Below the pieces are notes generated by a model that saw only the letters and a list, made by a program, of their open reading frames with translations, did no database searches and was not told the DNA's origin. DNA of 64,000 nt from Wansuia hejianensis (GTDB taxonomy: Bacteria > Bacillota > Clostridia > Lachnospirales > Lachnospiraceae), in NCBI RefSeq assembly GCF_014337215.1, contig NZ_CP060635.1:1253501-1317500 (forward strand), in the 5' to 3' direction. This document shows positions 50,933 to 58,768 of the stretch, piece after piece (within the stretch, counting starts at the first letter, position 1; each line of letters opens with the position of its first letter). The position numbers and the translations under genes were made by a program.

Positions 50933-51059
50933 CCGCATTCACATAAAACTTGATGGTTCTAAAAATACAAATATCCAAATGGAAGATAAACAACGTACAA
51001 AAGAATAAATTATATTTAAAACTATTAGTTTTATTTTCCTCTTAAATTAGTAGTTCTGC

Positions 51060-51272
51060 TTATGCTGCGCAAACATTGACTGCTTTCAGCTTTCTGCTGT
51101 CCTTGGGGTCAACTTCTGTATCGAAAGTTACCTTCTGGCCTTCTCCAAGAGTCTTGAATCCATTGGACATAATTGCTGAAAAATGTACAAATACATCCTT
51201 TCCAGTGTTGTCGTCTGTGATGAATCCAAATCCTTTTTGCTCGTTAAACCATTTCACTGTACCGTTATTCAT
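51060..51272 (-). CDS. cold-shock protein (CspA family)
   Basis: Single-stranded nucleic acid-binding beta barrel of 70 residues. RNP1 is KGFGFI and RNP2 VFVHFSAI; the N-terminal GTVKWFNEQ is canonical. I start at ATG 51272, eight bases after GGAGG, rather than the reading five codons longer. Such proteins act as RNA chaperones and, in E. coli, as transcription antiterminators. A consensus promoter lies 107 bases upstream with a terminator-like hairpin between promoter and gene, suggesting control by attenuation. Confidence 0.96.
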   Translation of the reverse strand: MNNGTVKWFNEQKGFGFITDDNTGKDVFVHFSAIMSNGFKTLGEGQKVTFDTEVDPKDSRKLKAVNVCAA

Positions 51273-51310
51273 AATCAGTACCTCCATTTAATTATTTGTA
51301 TTAACAGAAT

Positions 51311-51352
51311 AAAAAAACAGAGACACGAAATTAATTATAATTTCTGCCTCTG
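51311..51352 (-). terminator. terminator-like hairpin in the cold-shock gene leader
   Basis: Minus-strand arms CAGAG / CTCTG and GAAATTA / TAATTTC form a bulged stem (51318-51352), followed by seven T at 51317-51311. It lies between the cold-shock promoter and its ribosome site, and also 74 bases after the CarD gene stop, so it could serve as attenuator, as CarD terminator, or both. Confidence 0.65.
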
Positions 51353-51378
51353 CCAAATTCAAATTAATAACTTTATAC

Positions 51379-51407
51379 ATTATATAATATCTTTTACTTT
51401 TTGTCAA
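51379..51407 (-). promoter_or_regulatory. consensus promoter of the cold-shock gene
   Basis: Minus-strand TTGACA, 17-base spacer, TATAAT: a perfect match to sigma-A consensus. Confidence 0.88.
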
Positions 51408-51425
51408 GTCATTGAGAGCATTTTC

Positions 51426-51911
51426 TTACAGCATTTTATCTATCCGTTCTTCCACTTCCTCCTGGGACACCCTCAATGCTGCGGAGAATTCAACGGAAAT
51501 CCGTTTCTCTATTTTCCTCAGATTTGATTCATCCTGGACGTTCAGATTCCTTCCGTTGCTCTTACGATGCTTCTTCTCGCCGCGGATCCCCTTCAGCATC
51601 TCAATCCACTGCATACAGTCTCTCGACTGAAGTATCCTGCTGTACTCCTTATCCCTCTCCTTCGGGTTGCTGTTATATCTGTCGGGTATATTGGGAATCT
51701 CGGAAAGCCAGTATACTGCCTGTTCTTCGGAAATCAACTGGCACAGTTTATCCTGCTTATCTGTCGGAATATATATAATTGCTTTGGAATCCTCCAGAGA
51801 CTGAAGCGTATAGTAGGATTTCTCCTTGGACAGAAATTCCAGAGAGCCGATGCCGCATATCTTATATACACCGCGGTTATCGTAAACGATTACATCATTG
51901 ACCTGATACAT
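51426..51911 (-). CDS. CarD/CdnL-family transcription factor
   Basis: RNA polymerase-interacting protein of 161 residues. The N-terminal CarD_CdnL_TRCF domain (1-60; YQVNDVIVYDNRGVYKICGI seen as NDVIVYDNRGVYKI) binds the beta subunit lobe; a helical C-terminal domain (70-160) carries basic residues that can contact promoter DNA. In other bacteria CarD stabilises open complexes at rRNA promoters. AAGGTGG precedes the ATG. Transcribed alone, ahead of the cold-shock gene. Confidence 0.88.
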   Translation of the reverse strand: MYQVNDVIVYDNRGVYKICGIGSLEFLSKEKSYYTLQSLEDSKAIIYIPTDKQDKLCQLISEEQAVYWLSEIPNIPDRYNSNPKERDKEYSRILQSRDCMQWIEMLKGIRGEKKHRKSNGRNLNVQDESNLRKIEKRISVEFSAALRVSQEEVEERIDKML

Positions 51912-51956
51912 AATACCACCTTTCTATGGCTGGCCGTAACCGGAGGTTACATTGAA

Positions 51957-51974
51957 CGCAGATCCAGATCTGCG
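51957..51974. promoter_or_regulatory. perfect palindrome in the CarD leader
   Basis: CGCAGATC-CA-GATCTGCG, 46 bases before the CarD start; a minus-strand TGTTATACT extended -10 lies just upstream. It could be an operator or a leader hairpin. Confidence 0.4.
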
Positions 51975-52060
51975 CAGCTTTGCTATTTCAGTATAACACA
52001 CTTTACAGCAAAATGCACCCCAAACAATAAAACACCTGCAATCACCTGCATATTTAGCAC

Positions 52061-52089
52061 TGGACGAAATCTTCTCCAGTAGTTATATT
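52061..52089 (+). promoter_or_regulatory. promoter of the MBL-fold gene
   Basis: TGGACG (52061-52066), 17-base spacer, TATATT (52084-52089), 35 bases before the start. Confidence 0.45.
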
Positions 52090-52123
52090 AATAACAGAAG
52101 CTTCTTACGAAAGGGATATGATC

Positions 52124-52927
52124 ATGGAAAAATTAATTGTACTCGGCACTGGCAATGCCAGTGTCACTCATTGTTTTAATACTTGTTTTGCGCTCCGGCA
52201 CGGAGATGAATATCTGCTGGTAGATGCGGGAGGCGGAAACGGCATTCTTGCGGCGCTGGAACAGCAGCAGATTCCTTTGGAACAGATCCATCATATTTTC
52301 GTAACCCACGCGCACAGCGACCATATTCTGGGTATGGCCTGGATGATCCGGATGATCGGCACGAAGATGAACAAAGGCACTTATCAGGGCACGCTGTCCA
52401 TCTACTGCCACAAAGAACTGGAAGAGGCCATTAAAACTATTGCCTCGCTGACTGTCCAGGCAAAAATCTGCCGCCACTTTGACGAACGGATCCAGTTCCA
52501 TGTCGTAGAAGACGGAACTGTTCTGGACATCCTGGGCAGCCGCTTTACTTTCCTGGACATCCGTTCCACTAAGGCAAAGCAGACAGGATTCTCCTGTGTC
52601 ACCTCCAACGGTATCCGGGTCGCTTTCCCCGGCGACGAACCATGTCCGGATTTTCTCTTTGATATCTTCAGAGACGCGGACTGGATGTTCCACGAGGCCT
52701 TCTGCCTCTATGAAGAGCGCAGCCGCTTTAAGCCCTATGAAAAGCATCACAGCACCGTCAGGGACGCCTGCGAGCTGGCACAATCGCTCAGCATTAAGAA
52801 CCTCATACTCTGGCACACTGAAGACAAAGACATCCCTCACCGCAAGGAACGATACCTTGCTGAGGGCACCCCCGTTTATGCGGGGAACCTCTACGTCCCC
52901 GACGACGGGGAACAGTTTTCCCTCTGA
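52124..52927 (+). CDS. MBL fold metallo-hydrolase (RNase Z-like)
   Basis: Zinc hydrolase of 267 residues. The dinuclear site is complete: THAHSDHILG (HxHxDH, about 64-69), His/Asp in AFPGDEPCPD and the last His in ILWHTED. The overall pattern, including the long insertion at 85-130, resembles tRNase Z-like proteins of Firmicutes, but the exosite typical of RNase Z is not evident, so the substrate may differ. ATG 52124 fits AAGGG (spacing eight); an ATG two codons earlier is too close. Followed by a strong terminator. Confidence 0.88.
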   Translation: MEKLIVLGTGNASVTHCFNTCFALRHGDEYLLVDAGGGNGILAALEQQQIPLEQIHHIFVTHAHSDHILGMAWMIRMIGTKMNKGTYQGTLSIYCHKELEEAIKTIASLTVQAKICRHFDERIQFHVVEDGTVLDILGSRFTFLDIRSTKAKQTGFSCVTSNGIRVAFPGDEPCPDFLFDIFRDADWMFHEAFCLYEERSRFKPYEKHHSTVRDACELAQSLSIKNLILWHTEDKDIPHRKERYLAEGTPVYAGNLYVPDDGEQFSL

Positions 52928-52937
52928 CGCCTCTGCA

Positions 52938-52976
52938 AAGGGGCCGGGATTCCCCGGCCCCTGGCCTCTAAATTTT
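52938..52976 (+). terminator. rho-independent terminator of the MBL gene
   Basis: Stem AGGGGCCGGG / CCCGGCCCCT (52938-52962) with a 4-5 base loop; six T follow after a short spacer. It starts 10 bases after the stop. Confidence 0.75.
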
Positions 52977-53057
52977 TTCATTCTCATCGGACTGCCTTAT
53001 CTTTCAAATCTCCGGATTCAGGGCTCTTCGATATTCTGCTGTATAGCCCTGAGCGAT

Positions 53058-53115
53058 AAAAAAGAGACAAAAACCGTGCAGACTAAAGTACATCTGCAAG
53101 ATAGCTGTCTCTTTT
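53058..53115 (-). terminator. terminator of the CBS-domain gene, probably bidirectional
   Basis: Outer arms GAGACA / TGTCTC (53064-53069 and 53106-53111) and inner GCAGA / TCTGC form a stacked stem, with A-rich and T-rich flanks on both sides. It begins 45 bases after the CBS gene stop. Confidence 0.7.
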
Positions 53116-53156
53116 ATATTCCTGATATTCTTATGTTCATGGCCTCTGACGGACAG

Positions 53157-53588
53157 TCAGGCCTTCTCCTTCAACGGGCAGACCCCGAGTCCGCTTTTCT
53201 CATAGCAATACTGAATGATCACTTTCCGTCGGATAATACCGATGAATACCCCTTCGTCATCTACCACAGGCACAAAATTCTGCTTCATCGAAATGGACAC
53301 CAGATCCTCTATATCACAGTTAATATTCACCGGATCCATTCTCCATCTGCGTTTCACTTTGTAGATCGGAATATCCTCCGCATCATGCAGATTCAGATCA
53401 TATTGCTCCTTCACCGTCCGGAGCAGGTCACCCTCAGTAATTGTGCCTATGTATATCCCTCTCCGATTCAGCATCGGTATTGCCGTATATTTATGATATT
53501 CCATCTTTTCGATTGTCTGTCTCAGTGAAAAGTCATCATAAATATAGGCGACCTCACTCTTTGGCGTAATAAAAAAAAGTATATTCAT
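53157..53588 (-). CDS. CBS domain pair protein
   Basis: Stand-alone Bateman module of 143 residues. CBS1 covers about 1-65 (ITPKSEVAYIYDDFSLRQTIEKM in part, ending GTITEGDLLR) and CBS2 about 80-135 (NINCDIEDLVSISMKQNFVPVVDD, ending GIIRRKVIIQY). Such proteins sense adenine nucleotides and modulate unknown partners; AcuB-like relatives exist. It has the dispersed repeat copy B upstream and a bidirectional terminator downstream. No partner is obvious. Confidence 0.88.
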   Translation of the reverse strand: MNILFFITPKSEVAYIYDDFSLRQTIEKMEYHKYTAIPMLNRRGIYIGTITEGDLLRTVKEQYDLNLHDAEDIPIYKVKRRWRMDPVNINCDIEDLVSISMKQNFVPVVDDEGVFIGIIRRKVIIQYCYEKSGLGVCPLKEKA

Positions 53589-53635
53589 AATGCCCTGCTA
53601 CTCTCCTGCTTTTACATAAGATTTAAAACATTACT

Positions 53636-53692
53636 GAACAGCAATAGCTGTTCCCCGCCAGGGAATGCATTCGGATGCGCCCTGTGGATATA
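53636..53692. repeat. dispersed intergenic repeat, copy B
   Basis: GAACAGC-AATA-GCTGTTC hairpin (53636-53653) followed by CCCCGCC and, after 17 bases, GCGCCCTGTGGATATA (53677-53692): same order of parts as copy A at 5076-5139. A third partial copy shares GCTGTTCCCCGCC at 16304-16316. Confidence 0.55.
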
Positions 53693-53771
53693 TTATTATT
53701 TTACCATAATCTGTCCCTTATAGGGGGTTAAATTTTTCTAAATTTTTCTTATTCTGAACACTGTTTTATAG

Positions 53772-53777
53772 TATAAT
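53772..53777 (+). promoter_or_regulatory. -10 element of the LUD gene
   Basis: TATAAT 40 bases before the LUD start codon, followed by a second TATAAT at 53781-53786; no good -35 is seen at 17 bases. Confidence 0.4.
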
Positions 53778-53817
53778 AGATATAATTTAAACATGCAATA
53801 CTGAAAGGAGATTTTGT

Positions 53818-54453
53818 ATGTCTTACAAAAAAGAAAGCTACCGCCACTTAGGAGAAACTCTAATCCGCAATTTTAACAAAAGAGGAATTGACGCCTGCTA
53901 CTGTGAAGACAGCACTGAAGCAGTCAGAAAAGTCCTTGAGCTGATTCCAGAACACGCTTCTGTCACCTGGGGCGGTTCAATGACCCTGTCTGAAACCGGG
54001 CTTTTGGACGCACTAAAAAAAGGCAGCTACGAGCTGATTGACCGTGCTTCTGCGAAGTCTCCCGAAGAAGCCCGCGCCCTCTATGGCAGGATCGTCTGTG
54101 CAGACTATTTTCTGATGAGCACTAATGCCTTCACCACCGACGGGGAGCTGGTCAATATCGACGGCAATGGCAACCGTGTGGCTTGCCTGATTACAGGCCC
54201 CGCCCATGTCATCATCGTGACTGGCATGAACAAAGTCACAAAGACAGTGCAGGAGGCAATAGACCGCATACGTACAGCCGCTACGCCCCCCAATTGCGTG
54301 CGTCTAGGCCTGAAGACGCCCTGCGCGTCCACCGGCTTGTGCGCCGACTGCCAGAGCCCCGAATCCATCTGCTGCCAGGTAGTGGTAACCCGGCGTTCAC
54401 GCCAGCCGGGCAGAATCACAGTGGTGATGGTAGGAGAAGAGCTTGGATTCTAA
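53818..54453 (+). CDS. LUD domain protein (LutC/YkgG-like)
   Basis: Lactate-utilisation-type domain protein of 211 residues. VTWGGSMTLSETGLLDAL (about 49) and the STNAFTTDGELVNIDGNGNR segment are hallmark LUD motifs. A cysteine cluster (CVRLGLKTPC, GLCADC, SICCQ, about 161-187) is common in the clostridial branch and may bind an Fe-S centre. In L-lactate oxidation LutC acts with LutA and LutB, neither of which is here, so the role is uncertain. AAAGGAG precedes the ATG. Ends at a large shared hairpin. Confidence 0.85.
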   Translation: MSYKKESYRHLGETLIRNFNKRGIDACYCEDSTEAVRKVLELIPEHASVTWGGSMTLSETGLLDALKKGSYELIDRASAKSPEEARALYGRIVCADYFLMSTNAFTTDGELVNIDGNGNRVACLITGPAHVIIVTGMNKVTKTVQEAIDRIRTAATPPNCVRLGLKTPCASTGLCADCQSPESICCQVVVTRRSRQPGRITVVMVGEELGF

Positions 54454-54626
54454 ACTCGCTTCACCCGGTTCTCCGAAAGTGTCATCGGTATGGTTACAGA
54501 CAGTAATCAGCGGCTAATTGTGGCCTACTGGCGCCAGTATTTCTTTATTAAATACAGAAATCTACCGCCTGATACCATCAGGGTTCCCACCCCTGGCGAG
54601 AGCCATTGTACCATCTGGAACAGCCA

Positions 54627-54702
54627 GAAAAGCAGCGGGGGACCTCCGGCGGCTGCGGCCTGTTGGGCAGACCGCAGCGGCCGGAGGTCTCCCGCTGCTT
54701 TT
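54627..54702. terminator. large bidirectional terminator hairpin
   Basis: A 76-base inverted repeat: arms begin AAAAGCAGCGGG and end CCCGCTGCTTTT, with ACCTCCGG / CCGGAGGT and GCTGCGG / CCGCAGC further in. It separates the LUD gene and the MacB-like operon, which converge. Most of the 286-base gap 54454-54739 is otherwise empty. Confidence 0.8.
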
Positions 54703-54739
54703 CGTCCGGGTATCCAATAACTCGCCACAATACCGTAAT

Positions 54740-55990
54740 TTATTCTCTCCGCAGTGCGTCGATCGGATTCAGGTTCGATGCCTTAACAGATGGCAGCAGT
54801 CCAAATACGATACCGATCAGCATGGAGAATGCTACGCTGCCGATAATAGCCGGCACGCTGATGGCCGCACGGGTCTCTGACATCCGGGCGATGATCTGGG
54901 ACAGGATAATTCCCACCAGAACACCTATCATTCCTCCACAGCTGGTCAGCACAGCGGACTCCGTCAGGAATTGAGCCAAGATCTTCCGTTTTCTGGCTCC
55001 AACGGCTTTTTTCAGTCCTATTTCACTGGTTCTCTCCGTTACAGAAACCAGCATGATATTCATGACGCCGATTCCCCCGACCAGCAATGAAATACTCGCC
55101 ACCCAAAGCAACAGGTTATTGGTACTCGCGCTCAGTTCCTGCTGGTTTCTGGCTTTTTCAAGCAAATCTTCTGCCTCATACTTGATGTCCCCTTCTGGAT
55201 TCGCTATGGAAACATTCATGATCTCAGCAGCTTCTTTCCCTACATTCGTCATCGCTTCTGTCGTCTTAGCCATGACCACCGCGTTTTGCGGTTCATCATA
55301 AGAAAATACAATCGGCCAGCATACATCCGGCATCAGCATCGCACCATAATCTTCCTGGTTATAGGTCAGATAATCCTGAAAGGAATTGATCACCGGCTGA
55401 AAATTATCCGCTTTTTTGATCAGGCCGATTACAGTGAACGGTTCTCCCCGTACTTCAATTGTCTTCCCCAGGGCATTGCCGTCCGGGAATAGGGATGCGG
55501 CGGCGGCCTCATCCAGGAGAACGTTCTTGCGGATCTCTGTATAATCTGTCTCCAGGAATCCACGCCCGGCATAAACCACATAGCCACAGGTATCCAGATA
55601 ATTTAAATCCACACCCAGGGCTTTTCCACTGTTCAATGAATTTTTTCCATTGGTAACGCCGTCTACATAGCTGCGGTAGTTGAAAAATGAAGCATTTTCC
55701 ACATCATCGAGAGCCAGGATCTGATCTCTCTGTTCCTGGCTGATCAGAGATACTCCGGCCGGGGCGCCATTATCCATCCAATACTCCCCCTCGCCTTGCC
55801 TCAGAGTGATTTTTACATTATTATTTCCTGCTCCGATCAAATTCTGCATAATCTGTTCATTAGTACCTTCAATTGTGGATACAATGGCAATGATCGATGC
55901 AATTCCGATTATGACACCCAACATAGTCAAAAAGGAGCGCATTTTGTGGGACCAAATCCCCTGAAAAGATAATCGAATATTTTCTACCAT
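54740..55990 (-). CDS. MacB-like ABC transporter permease
   Basis: Type VII ABC permease of 416 residues. One N-terminal helix (about 17-40, KMRSFLTMLGVIIGIASI), a large extracytoplasmic MacB_PCD domain (45-280) and three C-terminal helices with GGIGVMNIMLVSVTERTSEIGLRK-like sequence (GGIGVMNIMLVSVTERT, then EIGLKKAVGA). Such transporters use mechanotransmission rather than substrate passage through the membrane. Last gene of the adaptor-ATPase-adaptor-permease operon. It probably exports or senses a peptide, lipid or antibiotic; the cargo is unknown. Confidence 0.9.
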   Translation of the reverse strand: MVENIRLSFQGIWSHKMRSFLTMLGVIIGIASIIAIVSTIEGTNEQIMQNLIGAGNNNVKITLRQGEGEYWMDNGAPAGVSLISQEQRDQILALDDVENASFFNYRSYVDGVTNGKNSLNSGKALGVDLNYLDTCGYVVYAGRGFLETDYTEIRKNVLLDEAAAASLFPDGNALGKTIEVRGEPFTVIGLIKKADNFQPVINSFQDYLTYNQEDYGAMLMPDVCWPIVFSYDEPQNAVVMAKTTEAMTNVGKEAAEIMNVSIANPEGDIKYEAEDLLEKARNQQELSASTNNLLLWVASISLLVGGIGVMNIMLVSVTERTSEIGLKKAVGARKRKILAQFLTESAVLTSCGGMIGVLVGIILSQIIARMSETRAAISVPAIIGSVAFSMLIGIVFGLLPSVKASNLNPIDALRRE

Positions 55991-56001
55991 GCTCTCCCTC
56001 C

Positions 56002-58020
56002 TTAATATCCGTACAGTTCTGAAGTAGAACCTTCTTTGGTCTTCGCGCCGTCCTTCACATCTTTTCCATATGGAAAGGCCAGCCAGTCCTCAAAGGTTAC
56101 TCCCGACAAAATCTCATATCCTTCACCGGAAAGCTTGCCTACGGTTATCACCTGTTTCTTCAGGCGGCCGTTCTCATCCCGCAGATAGACATATTTTTCC
56201 CCGTCTTCCTCACGGATAAAGGCTTTCCACAGATACAACGTATCGCCGCTGCCCATCATGCTTCCCATATCGCCTTCGGCAGTGATCTGCACCCATTCCT
56301 GATTCGTCAGATTGTCGCCGCCTGAAGCTATATACGCGGTAAACGGATAGTAGGAAGCATTATCACCGCTGCTGAACATTCCGCTCTCATCCGGATAGGG
56401 AGAAATCTCTTTAATGACTGCCTCACAGACCGTACCGCTCTGCCAGGACATGACAGATACTGTGTCACCCTCATGGATCTGATCCAGCATCAGCTCACTG
56501 ATGCCGCCCCTGACAAATAACCCTTCCGTGCTGTTTATCTGCAGGAATGCGGAACCGTCCTTCGGCGGATTCTTCGGGTCACCGACTTTTTTTACCACTC
56601 CGTTCAGCTTCGCGCGCACGACACCGTCCGTCAGAGCCTTTTCCGCCTGCTGAATTTTCAGATCAGACTCTTTCAGATCCAGCTGGAGACTTTTAATATC
56701 CTCTTCCTGTTCCCTGATTGCCTTTTCCAATTCCTCTTTCGTATAGGAAAGCTCCCCTGAAAGTACGCCCAGCCCCGCAGAACCGGAACCGGTATCATTC
56801 AGGGCTACCGGAGTCATCTTTCTCATGGAAACAGCGGTACCCTGGACAGTTGTCCCGTCTTCATGCTGATCTGTTTGTTCAGCAGGTTTCTTTGAAACAT
56901 CAATATTTCCCGTAGCCAGGTTCAAAATCCCCTGCCAGTCATCCGGAAAATCCTGCCCCTGATTTAACAGCTGTACCGCATCCTGCATCCAGGCTTTCAA
57001 CAGTTTTCCGGCCACTGTATCTCCGTCATGAACTTCAAGCATAAAATAATAATGAGCTTGGGAATCCTGGTCAAGAGCCGCCTGAGCCCTTGCACGCAGC
57101 GCATTCATAAAGCCCGCAGTAATCACAGCCTGATCAGTACACAGATAACGGTATGGATTGACTACCGTCCCAAGGCTTGCATCCGTTTGGCCGGGAACTT
57201 CATTATACGCGGCAGTATCCGCGGTGAGTTCACTGTTCGCCACTGCTCCACTGTAGTCGGGAGCTGCTTTCGTCCATTTTGCGAAAAGCTGCAGATCCTC
57301 TGTTACCGGAGCCGTGAGATCATAAGCCACCGTACAGATCTGATCTGCATACCACCCGCCGAATACATAGCCATCTTCTGACAGCAGATATTTATTTCTC
57401 TGCTCTTCACTGAGCTGGTCCAGGTAACTCTGAAAGCTCTGATCCTTACCCACTGTTACATTCTCCGGCGCAGATCCATGTCCGTTATTATGAAATACAA
57501 TTGTAAATTCATTCGTGGGTTCTTCCGTCGGCTCCACCGTGGGCTCCGGATCTATCGGCTCATCCGGTATATTAAAGTCGGGAACGTCTATACCGCCTGA
57601 AGAACCGCCCCCGTCCGATACCGGTTTTGTATTTCTCAGCTTTTTCAGATTATCCTGGGCGACCTGAAGTTTCAGATTGATCTGATCCCTGTTCAGCTTT
57701 TCTCTTTCCAGGTTGAGGTTCGTCAGGGTGGTATCATAAGACATGAGCACATCGCCTTCTTTTACCTGATCCCCTTCCTTTACCATGACCTGAGATACGG
57801 TCTGGGTATCGGTCAGATAGACGTCCTGAGATACGTCCGAAGAAATCATGCCCTGCATCTGCGAGCTGGAGCCCCAGTATCCTCCATAATTCAGTTCACT
57901 GGCCTGTATCACCATGACTGTTGAACGTCTGGAAGCTTTTACGCCTATCACGATCCCGCTGATGGCTCCGACGGTGATCACAGCGGACAATACGCCTGCC
58001 AGAATCTTTTTCTTATTCAT
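56002..58020 (-). CDS. membrane-fusion adaptor (HlyD/MacA-like) with InlB-repeat-like insertion
   Basis: Exported adaptor subunit of 672 residues. Membrane anchor about 5-27; lipoyl/barrel segment with TVSQVMVKEGDQVKEGDVLM; first half of a coiled hairpin to about 140. Where MacA has a short tip, some 290 residues are inserted: a Pro/Glu linker, an InlB B-repeat-like domain (FTIVFHNNG ... FGGWYAD ... LQLFAKWTKA, about 180-265) and a further unrecognised helical part. The coil resumes (YTKEELEKAIREQEEDIKSL) and is followed by the beta barrel and C-terminal domain. ATG 58020 follows GAGGAGG and overlaps the ATPase stop by eight bases. Confidence 0.82.
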   Translation of the reverse strand: MNKKKILAGVLSAVITVGAISGIVIGVKASRRSTVMVIQASELNYGGYWGSSSQMQGMISSDVSQDVYLTDTQTVSQVMVKEGDQVKEGDVLMSYDTTLTNLNLEREKLNRDQINLKLQVAQDNLKKLRNTKPVSDGGGSSGGIDVPDFNIPDEPIDPEPTVEPTEEPTNEFTIVFHNNGHGSAPENVTVGKDQSFQSYLDQLSEEQRNKYLLSEDGYVFGGWYADQICTVAYDLTAPVTEDLQLFAKWTKAAPDYSGAVANSELTADTAAYNEVPGQTDASLGTVVNPYRYLCTDQAVITAGFMNALRARAQAALDQDSQAHYYFMLEVHDGDTVAGKLLKAWMQDAVQLLNQGQDFPDDWQGILNLATGNIDVSKKPAEQTDQHEDGTTVQGTAVSMRKMTPVALNDTGSGSAGLGVLSGELSYTKEELEKAIREQEEDIKSLQLDLKESDLKIQQAEKALTDGVVRAKLNGVVKKVGDPKNPPKDGSAFLQINSTEGLFVRGGISELMLDQIHEGDTVSVMSWQSGTVCEAVIKEISPYPDESGMFSSGDNASYYPFTAYIASGGDNLTNQEWVQITAEGDMGSMMGSGDTLYLWKAFIREEDGEKYVYLRDENGRLKKQVITVGKLSGEGYEILSGVTFEDWLAFPYGKDVKDGAKTKEGSTSELYGY

Positions 58021-58768
58021 CTGATCCCGCCTCCTCTCCAGGCATCGACGGCACATGCTGATCCTCCGCCCCGCCGGTGGCATCTTCTGCCTTATCCTCT
58101 TCATTATACTTTAATATGCCGTCCCAGATTTCCACTTTGCGCGACGCCCATGAGGCAATCCCCGCGTCATGCGTAATCATCAGGATGCTGACGCCCTCCT
58201 GGTTCAGCTGCCTGAACAGCTCCATGACCTGTTTACCGGACTTGGAATCTAAAGCACCTGTTGGTTCATCGGCCAGCAATATTTTCGGACGGTTCACCAT
58301 AGCCCGGGCAATTGCCACGCGCTGTTTCTGCCCGCCGGAAAGCTGTGTCGGCTTGAAATCTATACGGTCTGCCAGGCCCACCCTTTCCAAAGCCTCTCTT
58401 GCCCGCTCTCTCCGCTCTTTCTTGGGAACCCCTGCATAGGTCAGAGGCAGAGACACATTTTCAAGCGCCGACTGGCGGGGTAGAAGCTGGAAATTCTGAA
58501 ATACAAAGCCGATTTTATTCAGGCGGATATCTGACATCTGATTGTCCGTACACTTGCTGATATCCAGGCCGTCCAGCAAGAATGTCCCGCTGGTAGCCTG
58601 ATCCAGACATCCCACAATATTCATCAAAGTCGTTTTTCCGGAACCTGATGGGCCCATGATCGCCACATATTCCCCTTCTTCCATTTGAAAGCAGATATTT
58701 TTCAGGACCGGGACATCCATTTTCCCCTGTATATAATCCTTACAGATATCTTTCATTTCTATAATCAC
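58013..58768 (-). CDS. ABC transporter ATP-binding protein (MacB/LolD type)
   Basis: ATPase of 251 residues energising the MacB-like permease. Walker A GPSGSGKTT (40-48), Q-loop FVFQNFQLLPRQ, signature LSGGQKQRVAIARA, Walker B ILLADEPTGALD, switch His in ITHDAGIASWA. A 30-residue acidic tail follows the core. It lies between the two adaptor genes, overlapping both (4 and 8 bases), so all four operon products are probably made together. Confidence 0.93.
   Translation of the reverse strand: MIIEMKDICKDYIQGKMDVPVLKNICFQMEEGEYVAIMGPSGSGKTTLMNIVGCLDQATSGTFLLDGLDISKCTDNQMSDIRLNKIGFVFQNFQLLPRQSALENVSLPLTYAGVPKKERRERAREALERVGLADRIDFKPTQLSGGQKQRVAIARAMVNRPKILLADEPTGALDSKSGKQVMELFRQLNQEGVSILMITHDAGIASWASRKVEIWDGILKYNEEDKAEDATGGAEDQHVPSMPGEEAGSDE

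Noticed and set aside
50805..50993. 62-codon minus-strand frame downstream of the cold-shock gene
   Set aside because: It runs through the long hairpin at 50890-50932, lacks a ribosome site and has no family resemblance.
52133..52987. 284-codon minus-strand frame opposite the MBL gene
   Set aside because: Antisense to a gene with an intact HxHxDH zinc motif, ribosome site and terminator.
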